Under the pieces are notes generated by a model. It was not told the origin of the DNA and searched no databases. It saw only the letters and a list, made by a program, of their open reading frames with translations. A stretch of 64,000 nt of DNA. It comes from Halovivax limisalsi (GTDB lineage: Archaea > Halobacteriota > Halobacteria > Halobacteriales > Natrialbaceae). The position numbers and the translations under genes are program-made. The stretch is taken from positions 806,001-870,000 of the forward strand of contig NZ_CP095757.1 of assembly GCF_023093535.1 (NCBI RefSeq), written 5' to 3'. Positions 52,441-60,588 of the stretch are shown here, piece after piece. Positions within the stretch are counted from its first letter, which is position 1; each line of letters starts with the position of its first letter.

Positions 52441-53772
52441 TTACCGCTCCCGGAGCCGGATCCGCACCGGACCGTCGGGCTGGGTGGTCATCTGGGGGTC
52501 GAACGCCAGGTCGCCGACCGCGTCGAACGCGAAGCGCCGACCGAGCGTCGCGAGGGTCGCTTTCATCTCGAGCCTGGCGAAGTGGCGCCCGATGCAGATG
52601 CGCGGGCCGGCGCCGAACGGGACGTAGGCGTAGCCCCGCTCGCGCGGCGTCGTGTCGGCCCACCGATCGGGGTCGAAGCGCTCGGGCTCGTCGTAGAAGC
52701 GCGAATCGCGGTGGACGTTCCAGACCGAACAGAGCACTTCCGCGTCGGCGGGGATCTCGTACCCGCCCACCTCGACGGGTTCGGTGGTCACCCGCGGGAT
52801 CGTGTGGACGGGCGGCACCCAGCGAAGCGTCTCGTCGACGATCCGTTCGAGATACGGGAGTTCGTCGAGGTCCGAGGGCGTCGGCGTCCCGTCGAGCCTT
52901 TCACCGAGGGTTTCGTCGAGTTCGTCGTAAAACCGGTCGGCGACGGCCGGGTTCGAGCCGATCGCGTGCAGCGCGTAGGTCATCGACAGCGCCGTGGTCT
53001 CGTGACCGGCGAAGAGCATCCCGACGACCTGGTCGAGCACCTCGGACGCGTCGAAGGCCGAGTCGGGGTCGTCGCGCAGGGTCGAGAGTCGCGCGAGGAG
53101 ACTGTCCGGGTCGGGATCCGGTCCCTCATCGGCGAGCAAGCGCCGGGCCGCGTCGCGAAGGTCACCGGAGCGGCGGTCAAATCGCCGTCGCGCGGGCGTC
53201 GGGACCCACTCGGGCAGCGCCCACGAGGTGGGTTTGAAGTAGAGGTTGAGCGCGCTCGCGGCGGCGGCCAGGTCGTCGATCTCGGCGGGCGTGAGCGACT
53301 GGCCGAGGATCACCTCGAACAGGTTCTCGAGCGCGACCCCGCGCATCGCCTCGTCCGCGTCGATCGTCGTCCCGGCCGCCCAGCGGTCGGCGCGCTCGGT
53401 GGCGACGCGCGTCATCGTCTCGGCGTGCTCGCCGATTCGCCGCGGGGTGAAGAAGTCCTCCATCGCGTGGCGCTGGCGGTGCCACTGCTCGCCCTCCGTC
53501 GCGAGGACCGACTCCCCGAAGGCGACCTCGAAGCCCTCGAGCTTGGCGAACGTCTCGCGATCGAGTAATGCCGTCTCGACGTGGTCGGGGTGGGCCAGGC
53601 CGTAGACGTCCCGGCCCAGGAGTCGGATGCGGACCACGTCGCCCGTCGTCGCCACGGCTTCCTCGATGAACCCGAACGAATCGGTGGCGAACCCGACCGT
53701 GTTCCCGATGACGGGCAGTCCCGGCGGCGTCGGCGGGCGCTCCGGTCCGCGCGCTGGCGTTCCGCGTGCCAT
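52441..53772 (-). CDS. Cytochrome P450
   Basis: 443 residues. Hallmarks in order: I-helix AGHETTALS (about 243), ExxR as ETLRW (about 304), the PERF-like ERFDPDRW, and the haem-binding FGAGPRICIG (about 383, Cys ligand). The substrate is unknown; haloarchaeal P450s of this kind (CYP174-like) may act on carotenoids or other lipids. No ferredoxin reductase partner is adjacent. The start at 53772 follows an in-frame extension that is Pro/Gly-rich and not P450-like. Confidence 0.93.
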   Translation of the reverse strand: MARGTPARGPERPPTPPGLPVIGNTVGFATDSFGFIEEAVATTGDVVRIRLLGRDVYGLAHPDHVETALLDRETFAKLEGFEVAFGESVLATEGEQWHRQRHAMEDFFTPRRIGEHAETMTRVATERADRWAAGTTIDADEAMRGVALENLFEVILGQSLTPAEIDDLAAAASALNLYFKPTSWALPEWVPTPARRRFDRRSGDLRDAARRLLADEGPDPDPDSLLARLSTLRDDPDSAFDASEVLDQVVGMLFAGHETTALSMTYALHAIGSNPAVADRFYDELDETLGERLDGTPTPSDLDELPYLERIVDETLRWVPPVHTIPRVTTEPVEVGGYEIPADAEVLCSVWNVHRDSRFYDEPERFDPDRWADTTPRERGYAYVPFGAGPRICIGRHFARLEMKATLATLGRRFAFDAVGDLAFDPQMTTQPDGPVRIRLRER

Positions 53773-53921
53773 ATACGGACGCCCTGGCCCGCCAGGGGCA
53801 TAGGTGTTGGTTTCTTCCGGGTCGCTATCGATCGCCCCGCTCGTCGGAACCGGGGAGTTCGCGGCCGGTCGAATCGGCCCGAACCGAAAGTGACACAACC
53901 GGAACGGTCACCTCTTCAGAC

Positions 53922-54545
53922 ATGATCACCAACGTGGCACAGCACTATTCCGATCTCTTCGCCCCCGAGTTCTTCGTCCTCGTCTGCCTCATCGCCCTCG
54001 TCGGGCACGAGTGGCGAGCGGGCTCGACGGAGGCGCGAGCGGGCCCCGCACGCCTCGGTGCCCAACTCGGCGTGATCGCCCTGGCGTGGGCGCTCGGCCT
54101 CGCCATCTATCTGGGCGTCCCAGCGCTGTTCGAGACCACCCCGGAGTGGGCCCCGGACGCGACGGGGAGTGCGGGTCTGGGGCTCGGGATGGGTCTCGTC
54201 TGGGGCGTCTGGCGCCGGCGGGCCTGGGGCGGTCACGTGCCGACGTTCGCGCTCGCGCTGATCGTCGTGACCGTTCCGCACCTCCTGATAACGCCGTTCT
54301 GGGACGTCTCCAGTCACGTCACCTACGCGCTCGTCCCGGCCGGCGTGGTGGTCCTCGTCGCGATGCGCTTTCTCCCGCTGGGTCTGATCGCGATCGGCAT
54401 GGTCCCCGCGCGTCCGCTGGCCGGCGCGCACACCTGGCCGGAAGCGATCGGCGGCGTCGTGCTGTCGGTCGCCGTGCTGGCCGCGATCGCGCGGCTTCGA
54501 TTCGGCGCTCGCGACGGGTCGGCGGTCGGCGGAACCGGCGCCTGA
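53922..54545 (+). CDS. Polytopic membrane protein, unknown
   Basis: 207 residues. Hydrophobic helices at about 17-33, 43-60, 78-100, 104-122, 130-150 and 165-185 (six). A conserved-looking WDVSSHVTYALVPAG segment lies between helices. No domain recognised. It is divergent from the P450 gene (149 bp between starts) and convergent with panB. The ATG at 53922 precedes the first helix; an in-frame start at 53766 would add a non-protein-like stretch. Confidence 0.55.
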   Translation: MITNVAQHYSDLFAPEFFVLVCLIALVGHEWRAGSTEARAGPARLGAQLGVIALAWALGLAIYLGVPALFETTPEWAPDATGSAGLGLGMGLVWGVWRRRAWGGHVPTFALALIVVTVPHLLITPFWDVSSHVTYALVPAGVVVLVAMRFLPLGLIAIGMVPARPLAGAHTWPEAIGGVVLSVAVLAAIARLRFGARDGSAVGGTGA

Positions 54546-54570
54546 CCGCGGATCGCGATCCTTGCCGCAG

Positions 54571-55395
54571 TCACTCGATCGGATCGTAGACGTTTGCCTC
54601 GGCGGGGAACTGCCCGTCACGGACCTCCTCGACGTAGGATTCGACGGCGCCGCGTATCGTCTTGTCGAGGTCGGCGTACTGCTTCGAGAGTTTGTAGGAT
54701 TCCCCGCCCAGGCCGAGCAGGTCGGTCACGACCAGCACCTGGCCGTCGACGTATCGACCGGCGCCGATGCCGATCGTCGGCACGTCGACGGCGTCCGTGA
54801 CCCGTCTGGCCGCGTCCTCGCTGACGGCTTCGAGGACGATGGAGAACGCGCCGGCGTCCGCGAGTGCCCGGGCCGTCTCCACGAGGGCGTCGGCGGCCGC
54901 TGACTGCTCGTCGCCCCGGCCCTGGACGAATCCGCCGCCGATCTGGTTCATCCGCTGGGGCGTGAGCCCGACGTGGCCCTGGACCGGCACGCCCAGCTCC
55001 GTCAGCCGATCGACGAGTTCGATCGTCGTCTCGCCGCCCGGCGCGGTCTCGAGCTTCACCGCGTCGGCGCCCGCCTCTTTGAGAAATCGACCGGCGTTCT
55101 CTATCGAGCGCTCCACCGAGAGTCCGTACGCGAGGAAGGGGAGGTCGCCGATGACCATCGCGTCCTCGACCGCCCGGTCGACGGCCGCCGTGTTCGAGAG
55201 CGCCTCCTCGAGCGTGACCGGGAGCGTGTCGTCGTACCCGAGGTGGTTGTGCCCCGCCGAGTCGCCGACGAGGATCATATCGACGCCGCCGCGGTCCACT
55301 TGCCGGGCGATCGGCGCGTCGTAGGCCGTCAGCATCGTCAGCGGTTCGCCGTCCTCGTACGCCGCCAGCAGGTCCGGGATCGACGTTCGCGACAT
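54571..55395 (-). CDS. panB: 3-methyl-2-oxobutanoate hydroxymethyltransferase (ketopantoate)
   Basis: 274 residues. PanB signatures: MLTAYDAPIARQVD (about 21-34), ILVGDSAGHNHLGYDDTLPVTLEE (metal Asp; about 41-64), AVKLETAPGG, VPVQGHVGLTPQ and IGIGAGRYVDGQVLVVTDLLGL. The enzyme adds a hydroxymethyl group from methylenetetrahydrofolate-type or tetrahydromethanopterin-type C1 carriers to 2-oxoisovalerate to make ketopantoate for coenzyme A. Start at 55395 gives the normal N-terminus. It is cytosolic and probably monocistronic, with the SRPBCC gene 50 bp upstream on the same strand. Confidence 0.95.
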   Translation of the reverse strand: MSRTSIPDLLAAYEDGEPLTMLTAYDAPIARQVDRGGVDMILVGDSAGHNHLGYDDTLPVTLEEALSNTAAVDRAVEDAMVIGDLPFLAYGLSVERSIENAGRFLKEAGADAVKLETAPGGETTIELVDRLTELGVPVQGHVGLTPQRMNQIGGGFVQGRGDEQSAAADALVETARALADAGAFSIVLEAVSEDAARRVTDAVDVPTIGIGAGRYVDGQVLVVTDLLGLGGESYKLSKQYADLDKTIRGAVESYVEEVRDGQFPAEANVYDPIE

Positions 55396-55445
55396 CCCCG
55401 GAGGGTACGGATGGCTGTCACTTACCGGTTTGCGTTCCCTCGCAC

Positions 55446-55928
55446 TCACTCCAGTAGACGCCGCGTCAACCGGTGACGGTACCACAGCATCGCCGCGAGC
55501 GCGGGCGTCGCGAGCGGGCGGTCGCCGACGAACGGGAGCCGGTACTCGATATCGTCGACGAGCAGGGTTTCTCCCCCACCGAGGTCGACGAACCGGTGGG
55601 TGTGGCGCCAGCGCTCGAACGGGCCGCGATCGCCGACCTGTTCGTCCACGAAGTGGGCCCGATCCGCTCTAACCTCGCGCTCGACGATCTCGACCGTCCA
55701 CTCGGTTCCCGGCAGGCCCTCGATCCCGAACGGCGCGAGCTCGAGGGTGATCTCCGTCCCGACGTGGTAGGTCTCAGGGTCGCCGTCGCCGTCGGGTCCC
55801 GCGATCGCCCGGATCGAGAGCCCCAGCCAGTCGGGCGTCAGTGCGCGCAACTCCTCGGCGTCGCCGTAGAAGTCCCAGACGGTCTCGACGTCGGCCTCGA
55901 TCACCGACGCGGTCCGGTACCTCGCCAT
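55446..55928 (-). CDS. SRPBCC-fold small-molecule binding protein
   Basis: 160 residues. MARYRTASVIEADVETVWDFYGDAEELRALTPDWLGL is the usual start of a SRPBCC/START-like helix-grip fold with the strand, helix and 'W.F' turn; the middle has TEITLELAPFGIEGLPGTEWTVEIV and the C-terminal helix LATPALAAMLWYRHRLTRRLL lines the cavity. Such proteins bind lipids or ring compounds, or act as cyclases or ligand shuttles. The ligand is unknown. Confidence 0.82.
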   Translation of the reverse strand: MARYRTASVIEADVETVWDFYGDAEELRALTPDWLGLSIRAIAGPDGDGDPETYHVGTEITLELAPFGIEGLPGTEWTVEIVEREVRADRAHFVDEQVGDRGPFERWRHTHRFVDLGGGETLLVDDIEYRLPFVGDRPLATPALAAMLWYRHRLTRRLLE

Positions 55929-56165
55929 GCTGCCCGGTACGGCCCGCGACCACTTGTGCTTCGGTGATCGATACGCCCGACGACCCTCGGGCGGCCCGCC
56001 GGGTTGCAGCGGAGCCTGCCGACGACCGTTTGCATAGCCCCGTCGACGGGACCGCGGGTCTCGACGGTCGCGAGCGGCCGTTCCGATCGCGAGAAGTAGT
56101 TATAACAAATTACCCGATATCGGGCGGGAGAGCGACCGCGGGCCCGTGGTCGCCACGTTGGCCGA

Positions 56166-56672
56166 TCACTCGGGGATCCAGTGCCCTCCACGTCGGTCGG
56201 CGTTCGTTCGACCGGCCTCCTCCGCTTCGCCCGGCGCGTAAGTGCGCCGAAAGGTGAGCCCCGCCTCGTTCATCAGTCGTCGACAGCTCGGCAGGGAGTA
56301 GTCGACGTCGAACCGGTCGGCGAGGAGCGTCTGGACGAGTTCCGGCGTCCACGTATCGCCGTCGTACCCGGCCTCGGTCGGCGGCGATCGAACCGTCTCC
56401 ACGAACGCCTCGTGCTCGTCGGCGTCGAGCTTCCGCGGGCGACCCGGTCGTTCGCGATCCTCGACGGCCCGGACGAGTTCGTCCTCTTCGAGGCGAGAGA
56501 GCCAGTTGTAGATCGTCTTTCGCTCGACGTCGAACCACGTCGAAAGCTCCGTCTGGGTGATGCCGTGTTTGTACGCGATGGCGGCGACGAGTCGCTGTGC
56601 GGGTTTCGCCCCGTCGGCCTCGTCGAGGGCGGACTGCAGATCGGCGACCGAGAGATCCTCGAGGTGTTCCAT
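56166..56672 (-). CDS. Stand-alone N-terminal HTH of an IS630-type transposase
   Basis: 168 residues. VADLQSALDEADGAKPAQRLVAAIAYKHGITQTELSTWFDVERKTIYNWLSRLEEDE is the first helix-turn-helix, followed by RERPGRPRKLDADEHEAF and WTPELVQTLLADRFDVDYSLPSCRRLMNEAGLTFRR, the second. This is the DNA-binding half of haloarchaeal IS630 transposases, but the DDE catalytic half is missing: the frame ends in RTNADRRGGHWIPE. It could be a remnant or a domesticated regulator. A perfect palindrome lies about 85 bp upstream. Confidence 0.7.
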   Translation of the reverse strand: MEHLEDLSVADLQSALDEADGAKPAQRLVAAIAYKHGITQTELSTWFDVERKTIYNWLSRLEEDELVRAVEDRERPGRPRKLDADEHEAFVETVRSPPTEAGYDGDTWTPELVQTLLADRFDVDYSLPSCRRLMNEAGLTFRRTYAPGEAEEAGRTNADRRGGHWIPE

Positions 56673-56755
56673 ATACCCTCCTTCTATCTTCGAGTAGTTA
56701 ATTTTGACGGTTTTCCACCCACGGCCCGATCGACGGTGCTCCGGGCTCGCGCTAT

Positions 56756-56779
56756 CTTTACAGATATATGTCTGTAAAG
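56756..56779. repeat. Perfect 9-bp inverted repeat with AT spacer
   Basis: CTTTACAGA (56756-56764) and TCTGTAAAG (56771-56779) are exact inverted copies around TATATG. It stands out in a GC-rich region and lies upstream of the transposase-like HTH gene. It may be an operator or the worn end of an insertion. Confidence 0.6.
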
Positions 56780-56941
56780 GGAACGGGGAGCGATACGGCC
56801 GCCCGACGTCGTTCCTCCGTCCGGAACGACCGACCGGCAGGCCGGGTCGACGTTGCGCGAGTCGAGCGATCAGATCGGGACCGATCTCGCCGACGGCGCG
56901 CCGGAGCAGCGACGGAACCGGCCGCGAGCGGCACGGACGGG

Positions 56942-57706
56942 TCAGGCGTAGGTGACGTTGATCTCGATCACGTTGGCCGCCTGGGAGACGAGTTCCGGGA
57001 TCTCGGTGCGGAAGCGCTCGCCCTTGATGCGGGTGGTCGGTCCGGCGACGCTGATCGCGCCGAGGACGCGGTCGTCCGTGCTGAGGATGGGTGCGGCGAC
57101 GCACTGGAGTCCCTCGACGCGCTCCTGACCGCAGTAGGCGATGCCGCGCTCGCGGATCTCCTCGAGTTTCTCGAAGAGGACCTCGCGGTCGGTGATGGTG
57201 TGCGGGGTCGACTGGGGCATGCCGTGGGTGTCGAGGATGTCGTGGACGCGCTCCTCGGGGAGGTGCGCGAGGATCGACTTTCCCAGCGCCGTGTTGTGGA
57301 GGTAGCGACGCGTGCCCGTGTGGGTGTCGAGCGTGACGGCGTTCTCGCCGCGGGCGCGATAGAGGTAGACGCCGCGGCCGTGCTCTTCGACCAGCAAGTT
57401 GGCGACTTCGCCGGTCTCCTCGGCCAGGTTCGTCACCTCAGGGCGGGCGATATCGTAGATCTTGCGGCGCTTGCGGGCGTACTCGCCGATCTCGAAGAAG
57501 CCGAGGCCGAGGTCGTACTCGTCGCCGTTCTTGACCACGTAGTCGTGCGAGCGAAGCGTCGAGAGGTGGTCGTGGACGGTGCTCTTCGACATCGAGAGCT
57601 CGTCCGCTAACTCGGTGACGCGTGCCCCTTCGAGCCGGCGCAGCGCGTCGATGACGTCGAACGCGTTTTCGACCGTTTGCAGCGTCGTGGTGGGGGTGCT
57701 GGCCAT
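56942..57706 (-). CDS. IclR family transcription regulator
   Basis: 254 residues. N-terminal winged helix: TLQTVENAFDVIDALRRLEGARVTELADELSMSKSTVHDHLSTLRSHDYVVKNGDEYDLGL. The C-terminal IclR effector domain (about 80-252) has LLVEEHGRGVYLYRARGENAVTL, GKSILAHLPEERV and CVAAPILSTDDRVLGAISVAGP. IclR proteins bind carboxylates or related catabolites. It is divergent from a flavoenzyme gene that heads a catabolic cluster. A TATA-like TAAAATT (57731-57737) sits 28 bp upstream of the ATG, so the mRNA is probably leaderless. Confidence 0.93.
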   Translation of the reverse strand: MASTPTTTLQTVENAFDVIDALRRLEGARVTELADELSMSKSTVHDHLSTLRSHDYVVKNGDEYDLGLGFFEIGEYARKRRKIYDIARPEVTNLAEETGEVANLLVEEHGRGVYLYRARGENAVTLDTHTGTRRYLHNTALGKSILAHLPEERVHDILDTHGMPQSTPHTITDREVLFEKLEEIRERGIAYCGQERVEGLQCVAAPILSTDDRVLGAISVAGPTTRIKGERFRTEIPELVSQAANVIEINVTYA

Positions 57707-57730
57707 GCGCACACCTCGGTGCTGCCGGGG

Positions 57731-57737
57731 TAAAATT
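57731..57737 (-). promoter_or_regulatory. TATA-like box of the IclR gene
   Basis: TAAAATT on the plus strand (AATTTTA on the minus strand) is centred 28 bp before the ATG at 57706. The GTTCC-N7-GGAAC site begins at the next base, where the BRE and upstream contact region lie. Confidence 0.55.
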
Positions 57738-57754
57738 GTTCCGTTCTTGGGAAC
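57738..57754. promoter_or_regulatory. GTTCC-N7-GGAAC site 1 (putative IclR operator)
   Basis: A 17-bp hyphenated palindrome abutting the IclR gene TATA-like box. Binding here would block or alter transcription of the regulator itself. The same pattern recurs at 57900-57916. Confidence 0.5.
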
Positions 57755-57899
57755 CGCCGTTCGGCAGTGGACGAGCATCGGCGGCGTTTCGTACCGAACC
57801 GATCGCCGGCACAGTCGACGGAGACCTGGCGATACCGGATACCTTCGCGAGGATCGTCGATCCGTCGCGAGTTCCTATCTGATGCGTGACTATTTTCCG

Positions 57900-57916
57900 T
57901 TCCGGGGGAGGGAACA
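57900..57916. promoter_or_regulatory. GTTCC-N7-GGAAC site 2 (putative IclR operator)
   Basis: Second exact copy of the half-sites with the same 7-bp spacer, 162 bp from the first and about 137 bp before the flavoenzyme start. Together the two sites could let IclR control both divergent promoters. Confidence 0.45.
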
Positions 57917-58020
57917 CCGCCGGGCGGCCGTGCCGTCGTCGGGGAACGGGGCGACCGGATTCGGTACGGTGACCGTCGCCGCGTTCGTCGGTCTCCGGCC
58001 AGTCGTGCCCCGGGCACCAG

Positions 58021-58028
58021 TTATTATG
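58021..58028 (+). promoter_or_regulatory. TATA-like box of the first catabolic flavoenzyme gene
   Basis: TTATTATG is centred 28 bp before the ATG at 58053, fitting a leaderless transcript. Confidence 0.55.
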
Positions 58029-58052
58029 TAGTCCGGGTCGCTATCGCTTCCC

Positions 58053-59207
58053 ATGGAGGCAGCCATCGTCGGTGGCGGAATCGTCGGACTCGCGAGTGCG
58101 TACTACCTCAGCCAGCGGGGCGTGGACGTGACCGTCCTCGAGAAGCACTCGCTCGGGTCGGGGAGTACGGATCGGGCCAACGGCGGCATCCGCGCGCACT
58201 TCTCCTCGCCGGTGAGCTCGAAGCTCTCCCAGCGCAGCATCGAGGTCTGGGAGTCCTTCGAGACCGAGTTCGACACCGACCTCGAGTACCGGCGACCGGG
58301 CTACCTCTTCATGGCGCGCACGGAGGAGACGGCCGAGCGCTTCCACGATAACGTCCGCAAACAGGACGAACTCGGCGTCGAAAGCGAGTTCGTCTCGCCC
58401 GAACGCGCCGGCGAACTCGTCCCGGAACTCCACGCCGACCGATTCCTCGGCGGCGCCTACTCGCCCGACGACGGCATCGCCGACCCGCACCTGGGCCTGC
58501 AGGGTTTTTCCATCGCCGCGAACGAGGCCGGCGCCGACATCCGCACCGGCGTCACGGTGACCGACGTCGCGCGCGACGGCAACGGCGCCGTCACCGGCGT
58601 CGAGACGTCCGACGGCGCCGTCGAGGCCGATTTCGTCGTCAACGCCGCCGGGCCGTGGGCGGCCCAGATCGCCGCGATGGCCGGCCTCGACGTGCCGGTT
58701 ACGCCGAAACGGCGCAAGCTCGTCATCGTCGATCCCGAGACGCCGGTGCCAGAGGACACGCCCTTCACCATCGACGCGGACCGGGGCGTTCACTTCCGGC
58801 CGGAGCGCGGGGGCAACGTCGTCGCCGGCGGCCACTTCGCCGAGACCGACCCGGCGCAGGATCCGGACGACTTCGAGGAGCGTGTCCCGCTCGAGTGGTC
58901 AGCGCAGGTGGTCGAGGCCGCGTCCGAGACCGCGGGCTACTTCGGCCCGCGCTCGGAGATCCGCCGCGCCTGGGCGGGGCTGTACGCCGTCACGCCGGAC
59001 CACCACCCCATCATCGAGGAGGCGATCCCCGGCTTCGTCAACGCCATCGGCTTCTCGGGCCACGGCTTCATGCAGTCGCCGGCGACGGGCCAGCTCGTCG
59101 CCGAACTGGTCGTCGACGGCGAGGCCACCTCGATCGACATCTCCTCGCTGACGGCCGCGCGCTTCGAGGGCGGGAGCCCGCTGTCGGAAGGCACGGTCAT
59201 CGACTGA
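58053..59207 (+). CDS. FAD-dependent oxidoreductase, DAO family (copy 1)
   Basis: 384 residues. The dinucleotide motif AAIVGGGIVGLASAYYLSQRGVDVTVLEK (2-31) is followed by the DAO-family RANGGIRAHFSSPVSSKLSQRSIEVWESF, VETSDGAVEADFVVNAAGPWA and the C-terminal GFSGHGFMQSPATGQLVAELV. DAO enzymes oxidise amines such as sarcosine, glycine, D-amino acids or proline. A length of about 380 residues fits the beta subunit of archaeal dye-linked proline dehydrogenase, and a P5C-dehydrogenase-like gene is downstream, so proline or a relative is a plausible substrate. No covalent-flavin motif was identified with certainty. Confidence 0.88.
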   Translation: MEAAIVGGGIVGLASAYYLSQRGVDVTVLEKHSLGSGSTDRANGGIRAHFSSPVSSKLSQRSIEVWESFETEFDTDLEYRRPGYLFMARTEETAERFHDNVRKQDELGVESEFVSPERAGELVPELHADRFLGGAYSPDDGIADPHLGLQGFSIAANEAGADIRTGVTVTDVARDGNGAVTGVETSDGAVEADFVVNAAGPWAAQIAAMAGLDVPVTPKRRKLVIVDPETPVPEDTPFTIDADRGVHFRPERGGNVVAGGHFAETDPAQDPDDFEERVPLEWSAQVVEAASETAGYFGPRSEIRRAWAGLYAVTPDHHPIIEEAIPGFVNAIGFSGHGFMQSPATGQLVAELVVDGEATSIDISSLTAARFEGGSPLSEGTVID

Positions 59208-59297
59208 GCGCGCTGCGGTTACTGCAGTCTGCCGCCTGCGAGTGCGTCCCGTCCACGGAGCGGGGGCTTTTTGACGGTTCCCTTCGACGGGGCGTGC

Positions 59298-60458
59298 ATG
59301 GACCCGGTTACCCCTGCTGCGCGCATGGCGTCGGTGCCGTTCTCGGGCATTCGAGAGATCTTCGAGGAGTGCGACCGCCTCGAGGCCGAGGGCGAGGACG
59401 TCGTCCACCTCGAGATCGGCCGGCCGGACTTCGATACGCCCCGGTCGATCAAGGACGCGACGGCGTCGGCCCTCGAGAACGGCGAGGTGCACTACACGTC
59501 GAACTACGGGATCGCCCCGCTTCGCGAGACCATCGCCGAGAAGTTCGAGTCGGAGAACGACGTCGCGTACGACCCCGACGGCGAGATCGTCGTCACCGCG
59601 GGCGCGACGGAGTCGATCTTCGTCTCCATCCTCGGCCTGATCGACGAGGGTGACGAGGTGCTCCTGCCCGATCCCCGCTGGACCTACGGCGCGCACGTCG
59701 AACTGGCGGGCGGAACGCCCGTCTCCTACGCGCTCGACCCCGACGACGGCTTCCAGCCCGACCTCGACTCGCTGGCGGCCGGCGTCTCGGAGCGGACGAA
59801 GCTGCTCGTCGTCAACAGCCCGCAGAACCCGACGGGATCGGTACTCACGCGCGAACGCGCCGCCGAGATCCGCGACTTCGCCGTCGAGCACGATCTCGTC
59901 GTCATCTCCGACGAGATCTACGAGAAGATCCTGTACGACGACGCGACCCACCACAGCCTGGCCGCGCTCGACGGGATGCGCGAGCGGACGATCACGGTCA
60001 ACGGCGTCTCGAAGGCCTACTCGATGACCGGCTTCCGGCTGGGCTACCTCGGCGCGCCGCCGGAGCTGATCGACCCGATCGTCCGCACGCGCCAGTACAC
60101 CACGACCTGCGCGCCGTCGCTCTCGCAGTGGGCGGCCGTCGAGGCGATCGACCGCGACCCGCACGGCCCGCTCGTCGAGGCCTTCGCCGAGCGTCGCGAG
60201 CGCGTCCTCGACCGCCTCGAGGCGATTCCGGGAATGACCTGTCCGGAGCCGACCGGCGCGTTCTACGCCTTCCCGACGATCCCCGACGGCTTCGACGACG
60301 AGGAGGACTTCGTCTGGTCGCTCCTGCAGGAGGCCGGCGTGGCGCTGGTGCCCGGGACCGTCTTCGGCGAGACCGGCGAGGGACGGGTCCGCATCGCCTA
60401 CTCGAACTCCCTCGAGCGGATCGACGAGGCCTTCGACCGGCTCGAAGCCTGGCTGTAG
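59298..60458 (+). CDS. Class I/II aminotransferase (AspC-like)
   Basis: 386 residues. The PLP enzyme motifs are present: TSNYGIAPLRETIAEKF, GATESIFVSILGLIDEGDEVLLPDPRW, VVNSPQNPTGSV, VISDEIYEKILYD and the Schiff-base Lys in NGVSKAYSMTGFRLGYL (about 236). The C-terminal GRVRIAYSNS holds the substrate-carboxylate Arg. It transfers amino groups between amino acids and 2-oxo acids. In this cluster it may process glutamate or the cluster's amino acid. I use the ATG at 59298 rather than a TTG at 59271. Confidence 0.92.
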   Translation: MDPVTPAARMASVPFSGIREIFEECDRLEAEGEDVVHLEIGRPDFDTPRSIKDATASALENGEVHYTSNYGIAPLRETIAEKFESENDVAYDPDGEIVVTAGATESIFVSILGLIDEGDEVLLPDPRWTYGAHVELAGGTPVSYALDPDDGFQPDLDSLAAGVSERTKLLVVNSPQNPTGSVLTRERAAEIRDFAVEHDLVVISDEIYEKILYDDATHHSLAALDGMRERTITVNGVSKAYSMTGFRLGYLGAPPELIDPIVRTRQYTTTCAPSLSQWAAVEAIDRDPHGPLVEAFAERRERVLDRLEAIPGMTCPEPTGAFYAFPTIPDGFDDEEDFVWSLLQEAGVALVPGTVFGETGEGRVRIAYSNSLERIDEAFDRLEAWL

Positions 60459-60556
60459 CGGACGGGTCGACCCGTCGCCGGGAACGGCCTCGGGCGGTGC
60501 GGGAGTATTCGGTGGCGGATACCTGATACAGCGGCCGTACTCCCGGCGAATCCCAA

Positions 60557-60565
60557 TCTATAATA
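60557..60565 (+). promoter_or_regulatory. TATA box of the aldehyde dehydrogenase gene
   Basis: TCTATAATA is centred 28 bp before GTG 60589 and decides that start: transcription would begin at the GTG itself, with no leader. Confidence 0.65.
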
Positions 60566-60588
60566 CCGTTCCGGCCCTCGCCGCGAGT

